The notes beneath the pieces were generated by a model. The model was given only the letters and a program-made list of their open reading frames with translations. It was not told where the DNA came from and searched no databases. Below, piece by piece: positions 15,937 through 23,215 of a stretch of 64,000 bases of DNA. How positions within the stretch are numbered: position 1 is the first letter of the stretch; every line of letters begins with the position of its first letter. Position numbers and translations under genes: made by a program. The DNA comes from Tolypothrix campylonemoides VB511288 (lineage in GTDB: Bacteria > Cyanobacteriota > Cyanobacteriia > Cyanobacteriales > Nostocaceae): NCBI GenBank assembly GCA_000828075.3, contig JXCB02000023.1:124001-188000 (forward strand). Reading direction: 5' to 3'.

Positions 15937-16416
15937 ATGAAAATGAAAATACGATTGTTTCATGAGCAAGACGCTGAGCAAATAGCGCAGTTGTTCCACG
16001 ATACCGTGCGTGAAATCAACATTCGTGAGTACTCAAGCAATCAGGTCAAGGCATGGGCACCAGATAATATTCATTTTAGAAACTGGGCAAAGGTTTGTTC
16101 TGAACGACTCACTTATGTTGCTGATGATCAAGGTGTGATTGCAGGTTTTGGCGAGTTAGAGTTGAGCGGGCATATAGACTGCTTCTACTGCCATAAAAAT
16201 TATCAACGAATGGGTATCGGTAGTCAAATTTACCGTGCAATTGAGACAAAGGCTCGTGAATTAGGAATGAATCGCTTGTACACCGAAGCAAGTATTACCG
16301 CAAAACCATTTTTCTTGCACATGGGCTTCGAGACTATTAGGGAACAACAAGTGGAACGCAGGGGAGAGAGTTTTGTTAACTACTCAATGCAGAAGTTTCT
16401 AAAAAATCCTGTCTAG
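15937..16416 (+). CDS. GNAT family N-acetyltransferase
   Basis: About 159 residues from ATG 15937 (a GTG at 15925 and an ATG at 15943 are alternatives). Starts MKMKIRLFHEQDAEQIAQLFHDTV; the acetyl-CoA loop is YQRMGIGSQIYRAIE (Q/RxxGxG/A motif) and the end has FFLHMGFETIRE. This is the YafP-like group. Acceptor unknown. Probably co-transcribed with the MarR gene before it. Confidence 0.85.
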   Translation: MKMKIRLFHEQDAEQIAQLFHDTVREINIREYSSNQVKAWAPDNIHFRNWAKVCSERLTYVADDQGVIAGFGELELSGHIDCFYCHKNYQRMGIGSQIYRAIETKARELGMNRLYTEASITAKPFFLHMGFETIREQQVERRGESFVNYSMQKFLKNPV

Positions 16417-16660
16417 CAAGTTGTTGACACTCTTCAGCCTAAAGGCATGACGATTCTTGCTAAGCCCTTCTGGCACGCTGCACGAACAACCGTCCGGACT
16501 AGATACCCAAATGCAAGCATTCAAATATCTCCGGAGCGGATACGTCCACAAGCGTACACGGACGGAGCGACCGCGTTTGAAACTTGCCAATGCCTGCAAA
16601 ATCTTGTCGGGTTTTCTCCACAAACGACAAGTTGCTAAATGTTCATCAAGCATTGTACAT
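16417..16660. other. Possible IS200/IS605-type end remnant, no supported gene
   Basis: After the GNAT stop comes TTGTTGACACTCTTCAGCCT then AAAGGCATGACGATTCTTGC, which resembles the stem-loop ends seen around IS200/IS605-type elements in Nostoc-like genomes, and then a G+C-rich stretch without a credible ORF. The resemblance is from memory and is not proof. Several short ORFs cross the region in both directions but none has a family signature or ribosome binding site. Confidence 0.3.
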
Positions 16661-16663
16661 TTT

Positions 16664-16679
16664 ATTTAGCTGGCTAAAT
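16664..16679. promoter_or_regulatory. Operator-like palindrome upstream of second MarR gene
   Basis: ATTTAGC TG GCTAAAT, a perfect 7-bp inverted repeat, 12 bases before the ATG of the MarR gene at 16691. The core TTTATTTAGCYRGCTAA recurs at 17138-17153 after the same gene. Position and symmetry fit autorepression. Confidence 0.6.
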
Positions 16680-16690
16680 ATAACTCATGT

Positions 16691-17119
16691 ATGTCTGAAA
16701 AACCCATACAAGAAACCATGTGCTGTTTGATGGTGCAAGTGTGTAAGGCACACCGCAATCATGCTGCTACGGTTTTGGCTGAACTAGGATTGCATACTGG
16801 GCAAGAAATTTTGCTCATGCATCTGTGGGAACGCGATGGGTTAATCCAATCTGAACTGGCTTCATTGATGCAAGTTGAAGCCCCAACTCTTACAAAAATG
16901 ATACACAGGATGGAAAAAGCTGGATTTTTGGAGCGACGTAAAGATGAAGAAGATGCGCGAATTTGCCGGATTTACTTGACACAGGCGGGGCGATCGCTCC
17001 AAGAACCAGTCACTTGTGCTTGGAATCTTTTAGAAAAACGGATATTAGCTAATTTGACACAGGAAGAGCAATTTGTGTTTCGTCGGTTGCTTTTGCAGGT
17101 TCGCAATAACCTCACTTGA
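16691..17119 (+). CDS. MarR-family transcriptional regulator
   Basis: 142 residues. Winged-helix features: LGLHTGQEILLMHLWERDG, SELASLMQVEAPTLTKMIHRMEKAGFL (recognition helix about 64-80) and RKDEEDARICRIYLTQAG for the wing. It differs clearly from the MarR protein at 15363. Flanked by two matching palindromes, one in its own promoter and one upstream of the Crp/Fnr gene, so it probably controls itself and the next gene. A Cys-containing start (ETMCCLMVQVCK) might allow redox sensing as in OhrR-type proteins, but this is speculation. Confidence 0.87.
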   Translation: MSEKPIQETMCCLMVQVCKAHRNHAATVLAELGLHTGQEILLMHLWERDGLIQSELASLMQVEAPTLTKMIHRMEKAGFLERRKDEEDARICRIYLTQAGRSLQEPVTCAWNLLEKRILANLTQEEQFVFRRLLLQVRNNLT

Positions 17120-17137
17120 AGCTTGTTTTTTCACTAT

Positions 17138-17153
17138 TTATTTAGCCAGCTAA
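17138..17153 (+). promoter_or_regulatory. Second operator-like copy, upstream of Crp/Fnr gene
   Basis: TTATTTAGCCAGCTAA contains TTAGC CA GCTAA and shares TTTATTTAGCYRGCTAA with the palindrome at 16664-16679. It lies about 70-85 bases before the Crp/Fnr start codon. Confidence 0.5.
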
Positions 17154-17223
17154 GAAATCCCGAAAAACGACAATCTACTCTATTCATCCAAAATCTAAAA
17201 AATCCAAAATCGGAGAAGGCTGT

Positions 17224-17838
17224 ATGGATTTGTTGACGTTGGATACCTTGCCAGTACAGTTACGGAATGCAATTGTACACCGTAACTTAGCAGCAGGAGA
17301 AACTCTATTCCAACAAGGAGACTTGGCATTATCTTTTTTTGTTGTAGAAACGGGACGAGTTAGACTTGTTCGCTACACGAGTGGCGACAAAGAGGTGACT
17401 TTACAGATTACTGGTTCTGGGGAGGGTGTAGGTGAAATTGCCTTGTTTTCAGAGACTTACCCGTGTACCGCAGTCGCAGAAGTGAATTCACGGGTGATTG
17501 TCTATCCCAAAGAACTTCTTTTGTCAGCAATCCGTAACAATCCAGATTTAGCAGAAGATTTCATGGCAATGCTAGTGCGGAAAATCCAGGATTTGAAAAT
17601 ACGCATAGAGTTGCGAGATATTCGTAAAGCGCATGAGCGGCTGCTGCGATATTTACGCTATCAAGCACAGTCTGGCGAACAAAACATCGTTAATTTTGAC
17701 CGCCCCCTCAAAGATATTGCTGTTGATTTGGGTCTTACGCCTGAAACCCTCTCCCGGGCATTGACGAGGCTAGAGCGCGATGGGATGATTACGCGAACAC
17801 GTCTTTCGGTCACGCTTGTGAATTCACCTGCAGCTTGA
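17224..17838 (+). CDS. Crp/Fnr-family transcriptional regulator
   Basis: 204 residues. An N-terminal cyclic-nucleotide-binding-like beta-barrel (about 10-115; GETLFQQGDLALSFFVVETGRVRL, quoted in part: FFVVETGRVRL, and GEIALFSETYPCTAVAE) is joined by the dimer helix to a C-terminal HTH (about 150-200; DIAVDLGLTPETLSRALTRL). It lacks the N-terminal Cys cluster of true Fnr and does not show the strict cAMP-binding Arg/Ser set, so the ligand is unknown. Probably under control of the preceding MarR protein. Confidence 0.88.
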   Translation: MDLLTLDTLPVQLRNAIVHRNLAAGETLFQQGDLALSFFVVETGRVRLVRYTSGDKEVTLQITGSGEGVGEIALFSETYPCTAVAEVNSRVIVYPKELLLSAIRNNPDLAEDFMAMLVRKIQDLKIRIELRDIRKAHERLLRYLRYQAQSGEQNIVNFDRPLKDIAVDLGLTPETLSRALTRLERDGMITRTRLSVTLVNSPAA

Positions 17839-17976
17839 TTTAAATCAATGAAATTTTGCTACCAAATTCATTACCATATCAAATTGGTTTGAATATTGGC
17901 TAAAGTCTGGAAATCTAGAAAAATTTAAGCATGACCCACATAGCGCTTGCTCCTGTTGTATCTAGCTTACCCAAAG

Positions 17977-18909
17977 ATGAGCAACTGCCAGCGATTAAAC
18001 CAGGAAAAGCCTTTGCTCGTTGATTTCAAAGAGCAAGGAGCTTCTCTTGCAATCTTTCCTAACCCACCTGTGTTAACCAGTTTACGTACAGAATGGAGCG
18101 GTATTCATTTTGAGCATCATCATCAGCCTAGTCATGATACCCCAGAGCATTGCCTGACAATGCATACTATCAGTATTGCCTTAGACGTTGGTTCCACAGA
18201 AAGATGGTTTGACGGACATAGAGAAAGCGAATACCAGACGAAAGGAACCACAGCGATTATTCCGGCTGGGACGCTCCACCGTTGCTTATGGCAACAAGAG
18301 GTTCAATTCATGTTTGTGGCAATTGACCCCAACCTTTTGATACAGTTAGGTGTGGAAATCGCAGCGCCTGAGGATATTGAACTGATTCCTCACTTTGCCA
18401 CATTGCAGGATCCGCTGATTCTGGGTATATTGTTATCGCTTAAAGACGAACTAGAGTCAACAAATCAAGGAGATAATTTGTATGTTGAGCAGTTGAAAAC
18501 GACGCTAGTTCTTCATTTGTTAAAAAAATATTGTGCTAAAAAACCTCAAATATCAACGTATGTTGATGGATTATCTAAGTCAAAATTAAGACAAATTATT
18601 GAGTATATTCACAGCCATGTTGACTCAGAAATAAAATTGACGACGTTAGCAGAAATGGCGGGAATAAGCCAATACTACTTTTGCCAACTCTTCAAGCAAT
18701 CATTGGGTATAAGCCCTTACCAATACGTCCTTCAGTTGCGGGTAGAACGAGCAAAGCAGTTGCTCAAGAGCCAAAAGATGACGATTTGTGATATTGCTTT
18801 GGCATGCGGTTTTGCCAATCAAAGCCACTTTACCAAGCACTTTCGCAAGCTGACAGGGACGACACCCAAAGCATATTGGAAAAATTTATCAGTGGTGAGC
18901 GCACAGTAG
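17977..18909 (+). CDS. AraC-family transcriptional regulator
   Basis: About 310 residues from ATG 17977. The N-terminal half resembles a cupin-like sensing domain (GTTAIIPAGTLHRCLW); the C-terminal 100 residues are a standard two-HTH AraC domain: LTTLAEMAGISQYYFCQLFKQ and CDIALACGFANQSHFTKHFRKLTG, with TPKAYW at the end. It is a paralogue of the regulator at 26625 (same KQS.GI.PYQYVLQ..VERAK pattern). The N-terminus is doubtful: a different frame starting at 17931 encodes MTHIALAPVVSSLPKDEQL, whose LPKDE resembles LPKNE of the paralogue, so a frameshift near 18010 is possible. Confidence 0.85.
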   Translation: MSNCQRLNQEKPLLVDFKEQGASLAIFPNPPVLTSLRTEWSGIHFEHHHQPSHDTPEHCLTMHTISIALDVGSTERWFDGHRESEYQTKGTTAIIPAGTLHRCLWQQEVQFMFVAIDPNLLIQLGVEIAAPEDIELIPHFATLQDPLILGILLSLKDELESTNQGDNLYVEQLKTTLVLHLLKKYCAKKPQISTYVDGLSKSKLRQIIEYIHSHVDSEIKLTTLAEMAGISQYYFCQLFKQSLGISPYQYVLQLRVERAKQLLKSQKMTICDIALACGFANQSHFTKHFRKLTGTTPKAYWKNLSVVSAQ

Positions 18910-18940
18910 GTGTAGCGACCTACTTTCCAGAGATAGTCTA

Positions 18941-19068
18941 ATACCATGTCCGGATAAACACTTATAGAAAACGAATAACCTCACCCGCCTACGGCACCCT
19001 CTCCTTGAGAAGGAGAGGGTTGGGGTGAGGTAAAGCAGGAATTATAAGTAATTAAGCGGACATGATAT
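18941..19068. repeat. Inverted-repeat element with CCTCACCC hairpin (MITE-like)
   Basis: Ends ATACCATGTCCG (left) and CGGACATGATAT (right) are near reverse complements, continuing inward to CACTTATA and ATTATAAGTAATT. In the centre is the common repeat CCTCACCC...GGGTGAGG with an inner stem CCCTCTCC/GGAGAGGG. No coding capacity. It lies between the AraC gene and an aldo/keto reductase gene. Confidence 0.6.
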
Positions 19069-19118
19069 AACTTGCAATAAATGCAAATAAGTAGAAAGTC
19101 AAACAAGGAGAAAGTGTT

Positions 19119-20105
19119 ATGAAAATGAGAAAACTGGGACATCAAGGACTGGTTGTTTCAGAACTGGGACTTGGTTGTATGGGTATGTCTGAGTTCTACG
19201 GGGATAGCAATGAGCAAGAAGCGATCGCCACGATTCATCATGCTCTCGACCTTGGTGTGAACTTGCTTGATACCGCTGATATGTACGGTCCGTTTACCAA
19301 CGAGCAGTTAGTTGGTCGAGCCATCCAAGACCGTCGAGATCAGGTCGTGCTAGCAACCAAGTTCGGCAATGTCCGCACAGCCGATGGCGGATGGTTGGGT
19401 ATTAGTGGCAAACCAGAATATGTGCACCAGGCTTGCGATGCTTCACTCCAGCGTTTAGGCGTAGACACCATTGACCTTTACTATCAGCATCGGGTTGACC
19501 CGAATGTACCAATTGAAGAAACGATTGGAGCGATGGCAGAACTTGTACAGCAAGGCAAAGTGCGCTACCTCGGTATTTCCGAAGCAGCTCCTGCTACAAT
19601 TCGTCGGGCAGCTGCAGCTCATCCGATCACGGCGTTGCAGACAGAGTATTCGCTTTGGAGTCGCGAACCAGAAGATGAAATTCTATCGACTTTGCGAGAG
19701 CTGGGCATCGGCTTTGTCGCCTACAGTCCTCTGGGACGGGGATTTCTCTCAGGAGCAATCAAGAGTCCAGATGATTTAGCACCAGACGATTATCGCAGGG
19801 CTTCCCCCCGCTTCCAAGGCGAAAACTTTGATAAGAACCTGCAATTGGTAGAGCAAGTCAAAGCGATCGCCGCTGAAAAAGGCGTGACACCCAGTCAACT
19901 AGCATTGGCATGGATTTTAGCTCAAGCCGACGACATTGTTCCTATCCCTGGCACAAAACGCCGCGCTTATTTGGAAGAAAATGTAGCAGCAACCGAAATC
20001 ACGCTCACCCCAGACGATTTGCGTCTCCTTGATGAGGTGGCACCTAAAGGAATTGCAGCGGGTGAGCGGTATCCAGCTGAACATATGAGCGCAGTCAATC
20101 AGTAA
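19119..20105 (+). CDS. Aldo/keto reductase
   Basis: 328 residues, NADPH-dependent (beta/alpha)8-barrel enzyme. Catalytic tetrad visible: Asp in [10 protein letters not shown], Tyr two to four residues on (MYG), Lys in VVLATKFGN and His in DLYYQHRVD. The C-terminal NADPH-binding part has PIPGTKR. It matches the AKR13/YajO-like group. AAGGAG lies before ATG 19119. The AraC gene upstream is on the same strand and may regulate it. Substrate unknown. Confidence 0.92.
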   Translation: MKMRKLGHQGLVVSELGLGCMGMSEFYGDSNEQEAIATIHHALDLGVNLLDTADMYGPFTNEQLVGRAIQDRRDQVVLATKFGNVRTADGGWLGISGKPEYVHQACDASLQRLGVDTIDLYYQHRVDPNVPIEETIGAMAELVQQGKVRYLGISEAAPATIRRAAAAHPITALQTEYSLWSREPEDEILSTLRELGIGFVAYSPLGRGFLSGAIKSPDDLAPDDYRRASPRFQGENFDKNLQLVEQVKAIAAEKGVTPSQLALAWILAQADDIVPIPGTKRRAYLEENVAATEITLTPDDLRLLDEVAPKGIAAGERYPAEHMSAVNQ

Positions 20106-20594
20106 ACTACCCACCACGCTCGCGGAGTACTGCTACAGTTCCTCCAACCACTGTAGACGCTTTGCGGCTTCCCGCAGGCTACGAAGTAACATTTCAGTGC
20201 TGATCTCCTGGAGGTTTTAGATAACGAAAAATTTATAGAACCAGAGAAAACCTGTTGGTTTCAAAACAGACCTATCGGCGTTATTTTTGCATTTTAAAGT
20301 ATTGAAAAAAACTAAAATGTAAATTAAGAAATCCCCCCCTATTGGCAATGGAGGAAAATAGCAGGGGGGATTGGCATGATGTTGGTGTTTATCCATTTTC
20401 TAGTATTAGTAAACGTTAGCGAATGTTTTACGACCATTTGATAGATATAATTGTTAACTTGTTATGTAGTTTTGGTTACAAAGTATTCACAGACACATAT
20501 AAATTTAATAATAATCAATTCCAAGAGTAGAAGTTAGAGAAAAACAGAACAAGCTAGTTTGTAAATTGTGGAGTGTATTGGTTGTATTTTACTA
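20106..20594. other. Spacer with inverted repeat
   Basis: About 490 bases without a supported gene. It contains an inverted repeat AATCCCCCCCTA (20330-20341) / TAGCAGGGGGGATT (20359-20372), a form of the common AATCCCCC cyanobacterial repeat, and TTCGTAGCCTGCGGG-type repeat sequence near 20160-20185 (minus strand). The rest is A+T rich and includes the promoter of the pseudo-receiver gene. Confidence 0.45.
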
Positions 20595-21005
20595 ATGGGT
20601 GAAACCTGCAAAACCATTTTGTTAGTCGAAGACGAGCCTGATGCACGATTTTTAATCGTCACTTCATTTGAATTCGCTGAATTACCAGTCTGTTTTCAAG
20701 TTGTTAAAAATGGGCAAGAAGCTATAAACTACTTGTCGGGTAAGGATCCTTACGGTAACATAGAGCATTATCCACTACCAGTGATGATATTGACAAATAT
20801 CAGACTGCCCGATGTGTCTGGTTTTGAGTTACTTGAATGGATTAAGCGGCATCCCAAATTGAAACATTTACCAGTTTTGGTAATGAGTGTCTCTGACGAT
20901 CCAGATGATTTGATTCAAGCCGCTAGTTTAGGGGCTTGCTCCTACTTTGTTAAAACGTCATCTTACGATGATTTGATAGACATTGTAGTAAAACAAATAT
21001 TCTAA
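20595..21005 (+). CDS. CheY/Rcp1-like pseudo-receiver (phospho-Asp replaced by Asn)
   Basis: 136 residues from ATG 20595; a GTG at 20568 extends it. A single receiver domain of the cyanobacterial Rcp1 type, with acidic residues Glu12-Asp13 in LLVEDEPD, Ser98/Ser100 at the switch position and Lys120 in SYFVKTSS. The position that should be the phosphorylated Asp (LLDL in relatives) reads ILTNIRLPD, so Asn68 replaces it. It therefore probably cannot be phosphorylated in the normal way. The rest of the fold is well kept, which argues for a selected, phosphorylation-independent role. No kinase or phytochrome gene is adjacent. Confidence 0.82.
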   Translation: MGETCKTILLVEDEPDARFLIVTSFEFAELPVCFQVVKNGQEAINYLSGKDPYGNIEHYPLPVMILTNIRLPDVSGFELLEWIKRHPKLKHLPVLVMSVSDDPDDLIQAASLGACSYFVKTSSYDDLIDIVVKQIF

Positions 21006-21377
21006 CAGCAAAGCTAACGATTGAGTCCTCATCTTCTTATTACCTGTAACGGCTTCTTTCGTTGACTGTATTTGCAATTTTGCAACAAAGAACAATCAAG
21101 GCTTTACTAAAATTCCACATTCTAAATTGATTAACCTGTTGGCTTACAAAGCCCAATTAGCGGGATTTAAACAAAACCGAGAGAGAAAAAAGGGTATAAT
21201 GCTTTTTCAGCATAGGTTTCACGTCAAAGTAACTCCCGATGAAAGAGACAACTCCCGCTAACTAGTTAATTTCCTCCAGAACTGAAACCAGCACCTTGGA
21301 CGTATAATCGCCCCACAGATACCCTGTTACATGAAAGATGAACGTCTCACTGATAACAATTGGTTAGTTCCAGCCAC
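21006..21377. other. Spacer, nothing clear
   Basis: About 370 bases between the pseudo-receiver and the convergent pgeF gene. A TATAAT-like hexamer occurs near 21196 (GGGTATAATGC) on the + strand, but no gene follows it within the spacer. I see no strong terminator or repeat. Confidence 0.4.
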
Positions 21378-22178
21378 TCAGGGGTCATTGCTGACAATAC
21401 CTGACCACTGTACTTTTTTCTGCTTTTCCCGGCGGTAAGAAAAGAAATACTCTGGGGTTTGATAAGTACAATAAGGAGCGATCGCCACCTGCTCTAAACT
21501 AATTCCCATTTGTTCCAACTGTAAGGCGTTTACCCGCCGCACATCCAGCCGCACTCGTCCTGGATTTGGATCTGAAAGTAGAGGTGAATTTGCTAGCTCG
21601 TACAATGCAGCTACAATTGCTTTTTCGTCATTTTGTGGTGTAATGCTAGCCCCGACTTCCGCAGCGACTTGTTCGGAGACTTGATAAACCTCACCTGCGA
21701 TCGCTGGTCCCATCGCTATTCGCAAATCTTGAAGTTTGCTACCTTGTGCTTGCATTCGAGTTACGGCTTGCGGTACTATCTTGAGCGCAGTACCACGCCA
21801 ACCGGCATGAATTGCACTCACATATCCGGTTTTGTGATCAGCAATCAGCACCGGTGTGCAATCAGCGGTAGCTACCCATAATGCTTGTAGAGGCTGGTCG
21901 GATATTAACCCATCTCCTGATACCAAGGCGGAATCACCAACGCCATCGACTTCGTCGCCTCGTGTTAACTTATCTACAATTTCTTGGGGAGTGAGGACAG
22001 CGTTGCCATGGACTTGTTTTAAGCGATAAACTGATGCCTCAGGATGCAGCACCTTTGTCAGTTCCACAGGGAGAGTAGGCGAAAACTGCACAGTAAAAAA
22101 GCCGTGATGCCAGGGTTCGAGCAGACTACAGGTTAGATAGGGTCGTCCTTGCCAAGTGCGCCAGTGCCAAGAGTGCAT
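21378..22178 (-). CDS. pgeF: PgeF/YfiH-type multicopper polyphenol oxidase-like (peptidoglycan editing factor)
   Basis: 266 residues, the normal length of the DUF152/laccase-domain family. Metal-binding motifs are clear: KQVHGNAV, the Cys in VATADCTPVLIAD, and HAGWRGTALKIV. In E. coli the homologue removes wrongly placed L-Ser from cell-wall precursors; others act as purine nucleoside phosphorylases or adenosine deaminases (FAMIN-like), so the activity here should be taken from the family, not assumed. Divergent from birA with 72 bases between. Confidence 0.88.
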   Translation of the reverse strand: MHSWHWRTWQGRPYLTCSLLEPWHHGFFTVQFSPTLPVELTKVLHPEASVYRLKQVHGNAVLTPQEIVDKLTRGDEVDGVGDSALVSGDGLISDQPLQALWVATADCTPVLIADHKTGYVSAIHAGWRGTALKIVPQAVTRMQAQGSKLQDLRIAMGPAIAGEVYQVSEQVAAEVGASITPQNDEKAIVAALYELANSPLLSDPNPGRVRLDVRRVNALQLEQMGISLEQVAIAPYCTYQTPEYFFSYRREKQKKVQWSGIVSNDP

Positions 22179-22250
22179 CTTTAACTGAACCTAAAAACAA
22201 AAAGCAGCCAATTCATCCTAACTTGAACGAGTAAATTTAGGTAAACTGTT

Positions 22251-23057
22251 GTGGGATTGGACCGGCAAAAATTGGATTGCGCCCTGCGGCGCAAAAATAC
22301 TTATTTACCATTTTCGCTACATCTGTTTGAAACTGTTTCTTCAACGAACCAAATCCTGTGGGACTTACTAGCTCAAGGCGCTGAATCAGGATGTGTCGTC
22401 ATTGCTACTGAGCAGACAGCCGGACGAGGACAATGGGGTCGTCAGTGGATGTCCCAAAATGGGGGATTATATCTTTCGGTGGCAATAGCTCCCCAGCTAA
22501 GCGCAACGAACAGTTACCAACTCACACTGGCGACGGCTTGGGGAATTGCCAAACAATTGCGAAGCTGCGGCGTTCCTGTTGAAATTAAATGGCCGAATGA
22601 TTTGGTCTTGATTAAGCGCAAGCTATGCGGTATTTTAACAGAAACCAAAGTGCAGCAGGGACAAATCACCCAAGCAGTGATTGGTGTGGGCATGAATTGG
22701 GCAAACCCAGTACCGGAAACTGGAATAAATCTGGCAATGTGGCAAGCAAATCAGCACACTAAATTTATCCCATCTTTAGAAATGCTGATCGTTGAAGTGT
22801 TAATTGGAATAGAATCTGGTATACAGTGCCTGTTTGAAGAAGGAGCCAATATATTAATATCCCGCTATCTAGAGTTGCTAACAAACATGGGTGATAGAGT
22901 CTACGTCAACGAGACTGTAGGCACTGTAGTTGGTGTGACAAATACTGGGGAACTTCGGGTTTGCATGGAAACAACAGAACTTAAATCAGTAAAAACACCA
23001 GAAATTTACCTTCAGCCCGGTACAATCAGTTTGGGTTACTTTCATTCATCTGATTAA
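22251..23057 (+). CDS. birA: Biotin--protein ligase BirA (no HTH domain)
   Basis: 268 residues. It activates biotin with ATP and attaches it to the biotin carboxyl carrier protein of acetyl-CoA carboxylase. The catalytic domain is recognisable by TEQTAGRGQWGRQWMSQNGGLY (quoted in part: GRGQWGRQW), the KWPNDLVL motif and GVGMNWANP. A short C-terminal SH3-like domain (about 210-260) follows. The DNA-binding domain of E. coli BirA is absent, as in most cyanobacteria. The start is uncertain: GTG at 22251 is used because no upstream ATG is in frame. Confidence 0.9.
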   Translation: MGLDRQKLDCALRRKNTYLPFSLHLFETVSSTNQILWDLLAQGAESGCVVIATEQTAGRGQWGRQWMSQNGGLYLSVAIAPQLSATNSYQLTLATAWGIAKQLRSCGVPVEIKWPNDLVLIKRKLCGILTETKVQQGQITQAVIGVGMNWANPVPETGINLAMWQANQHTKFIPSLEMLIVEVLIGIESGIQCLFEEGANILISRYLELLTNMGDRVYVNETVGTVVGVTNTGELRVCMETTELKSVKTPEIYLQPGTISLGYFHSSD

Positions 23058-23215
23058 GGAAGAACTTTACATTGGATAATGGTTTGGATAATCGTTTTGT
23101 AGTCAGCGCTTCAGCACTTACTACAAGCAAATCCCCCATCCAAAATCTAAAATTAACTGACAAATTACTGAGTTAATTTCTTTAAGCTAAATCCACACAC
23201 AACACCAGAGAAACA

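Noticed and set aside
16399-16669. Small ORFs on both strands after the GNAT gene
   Set aside because: Mutually overlapping, no family pattern; region looks like mobile-element debris.
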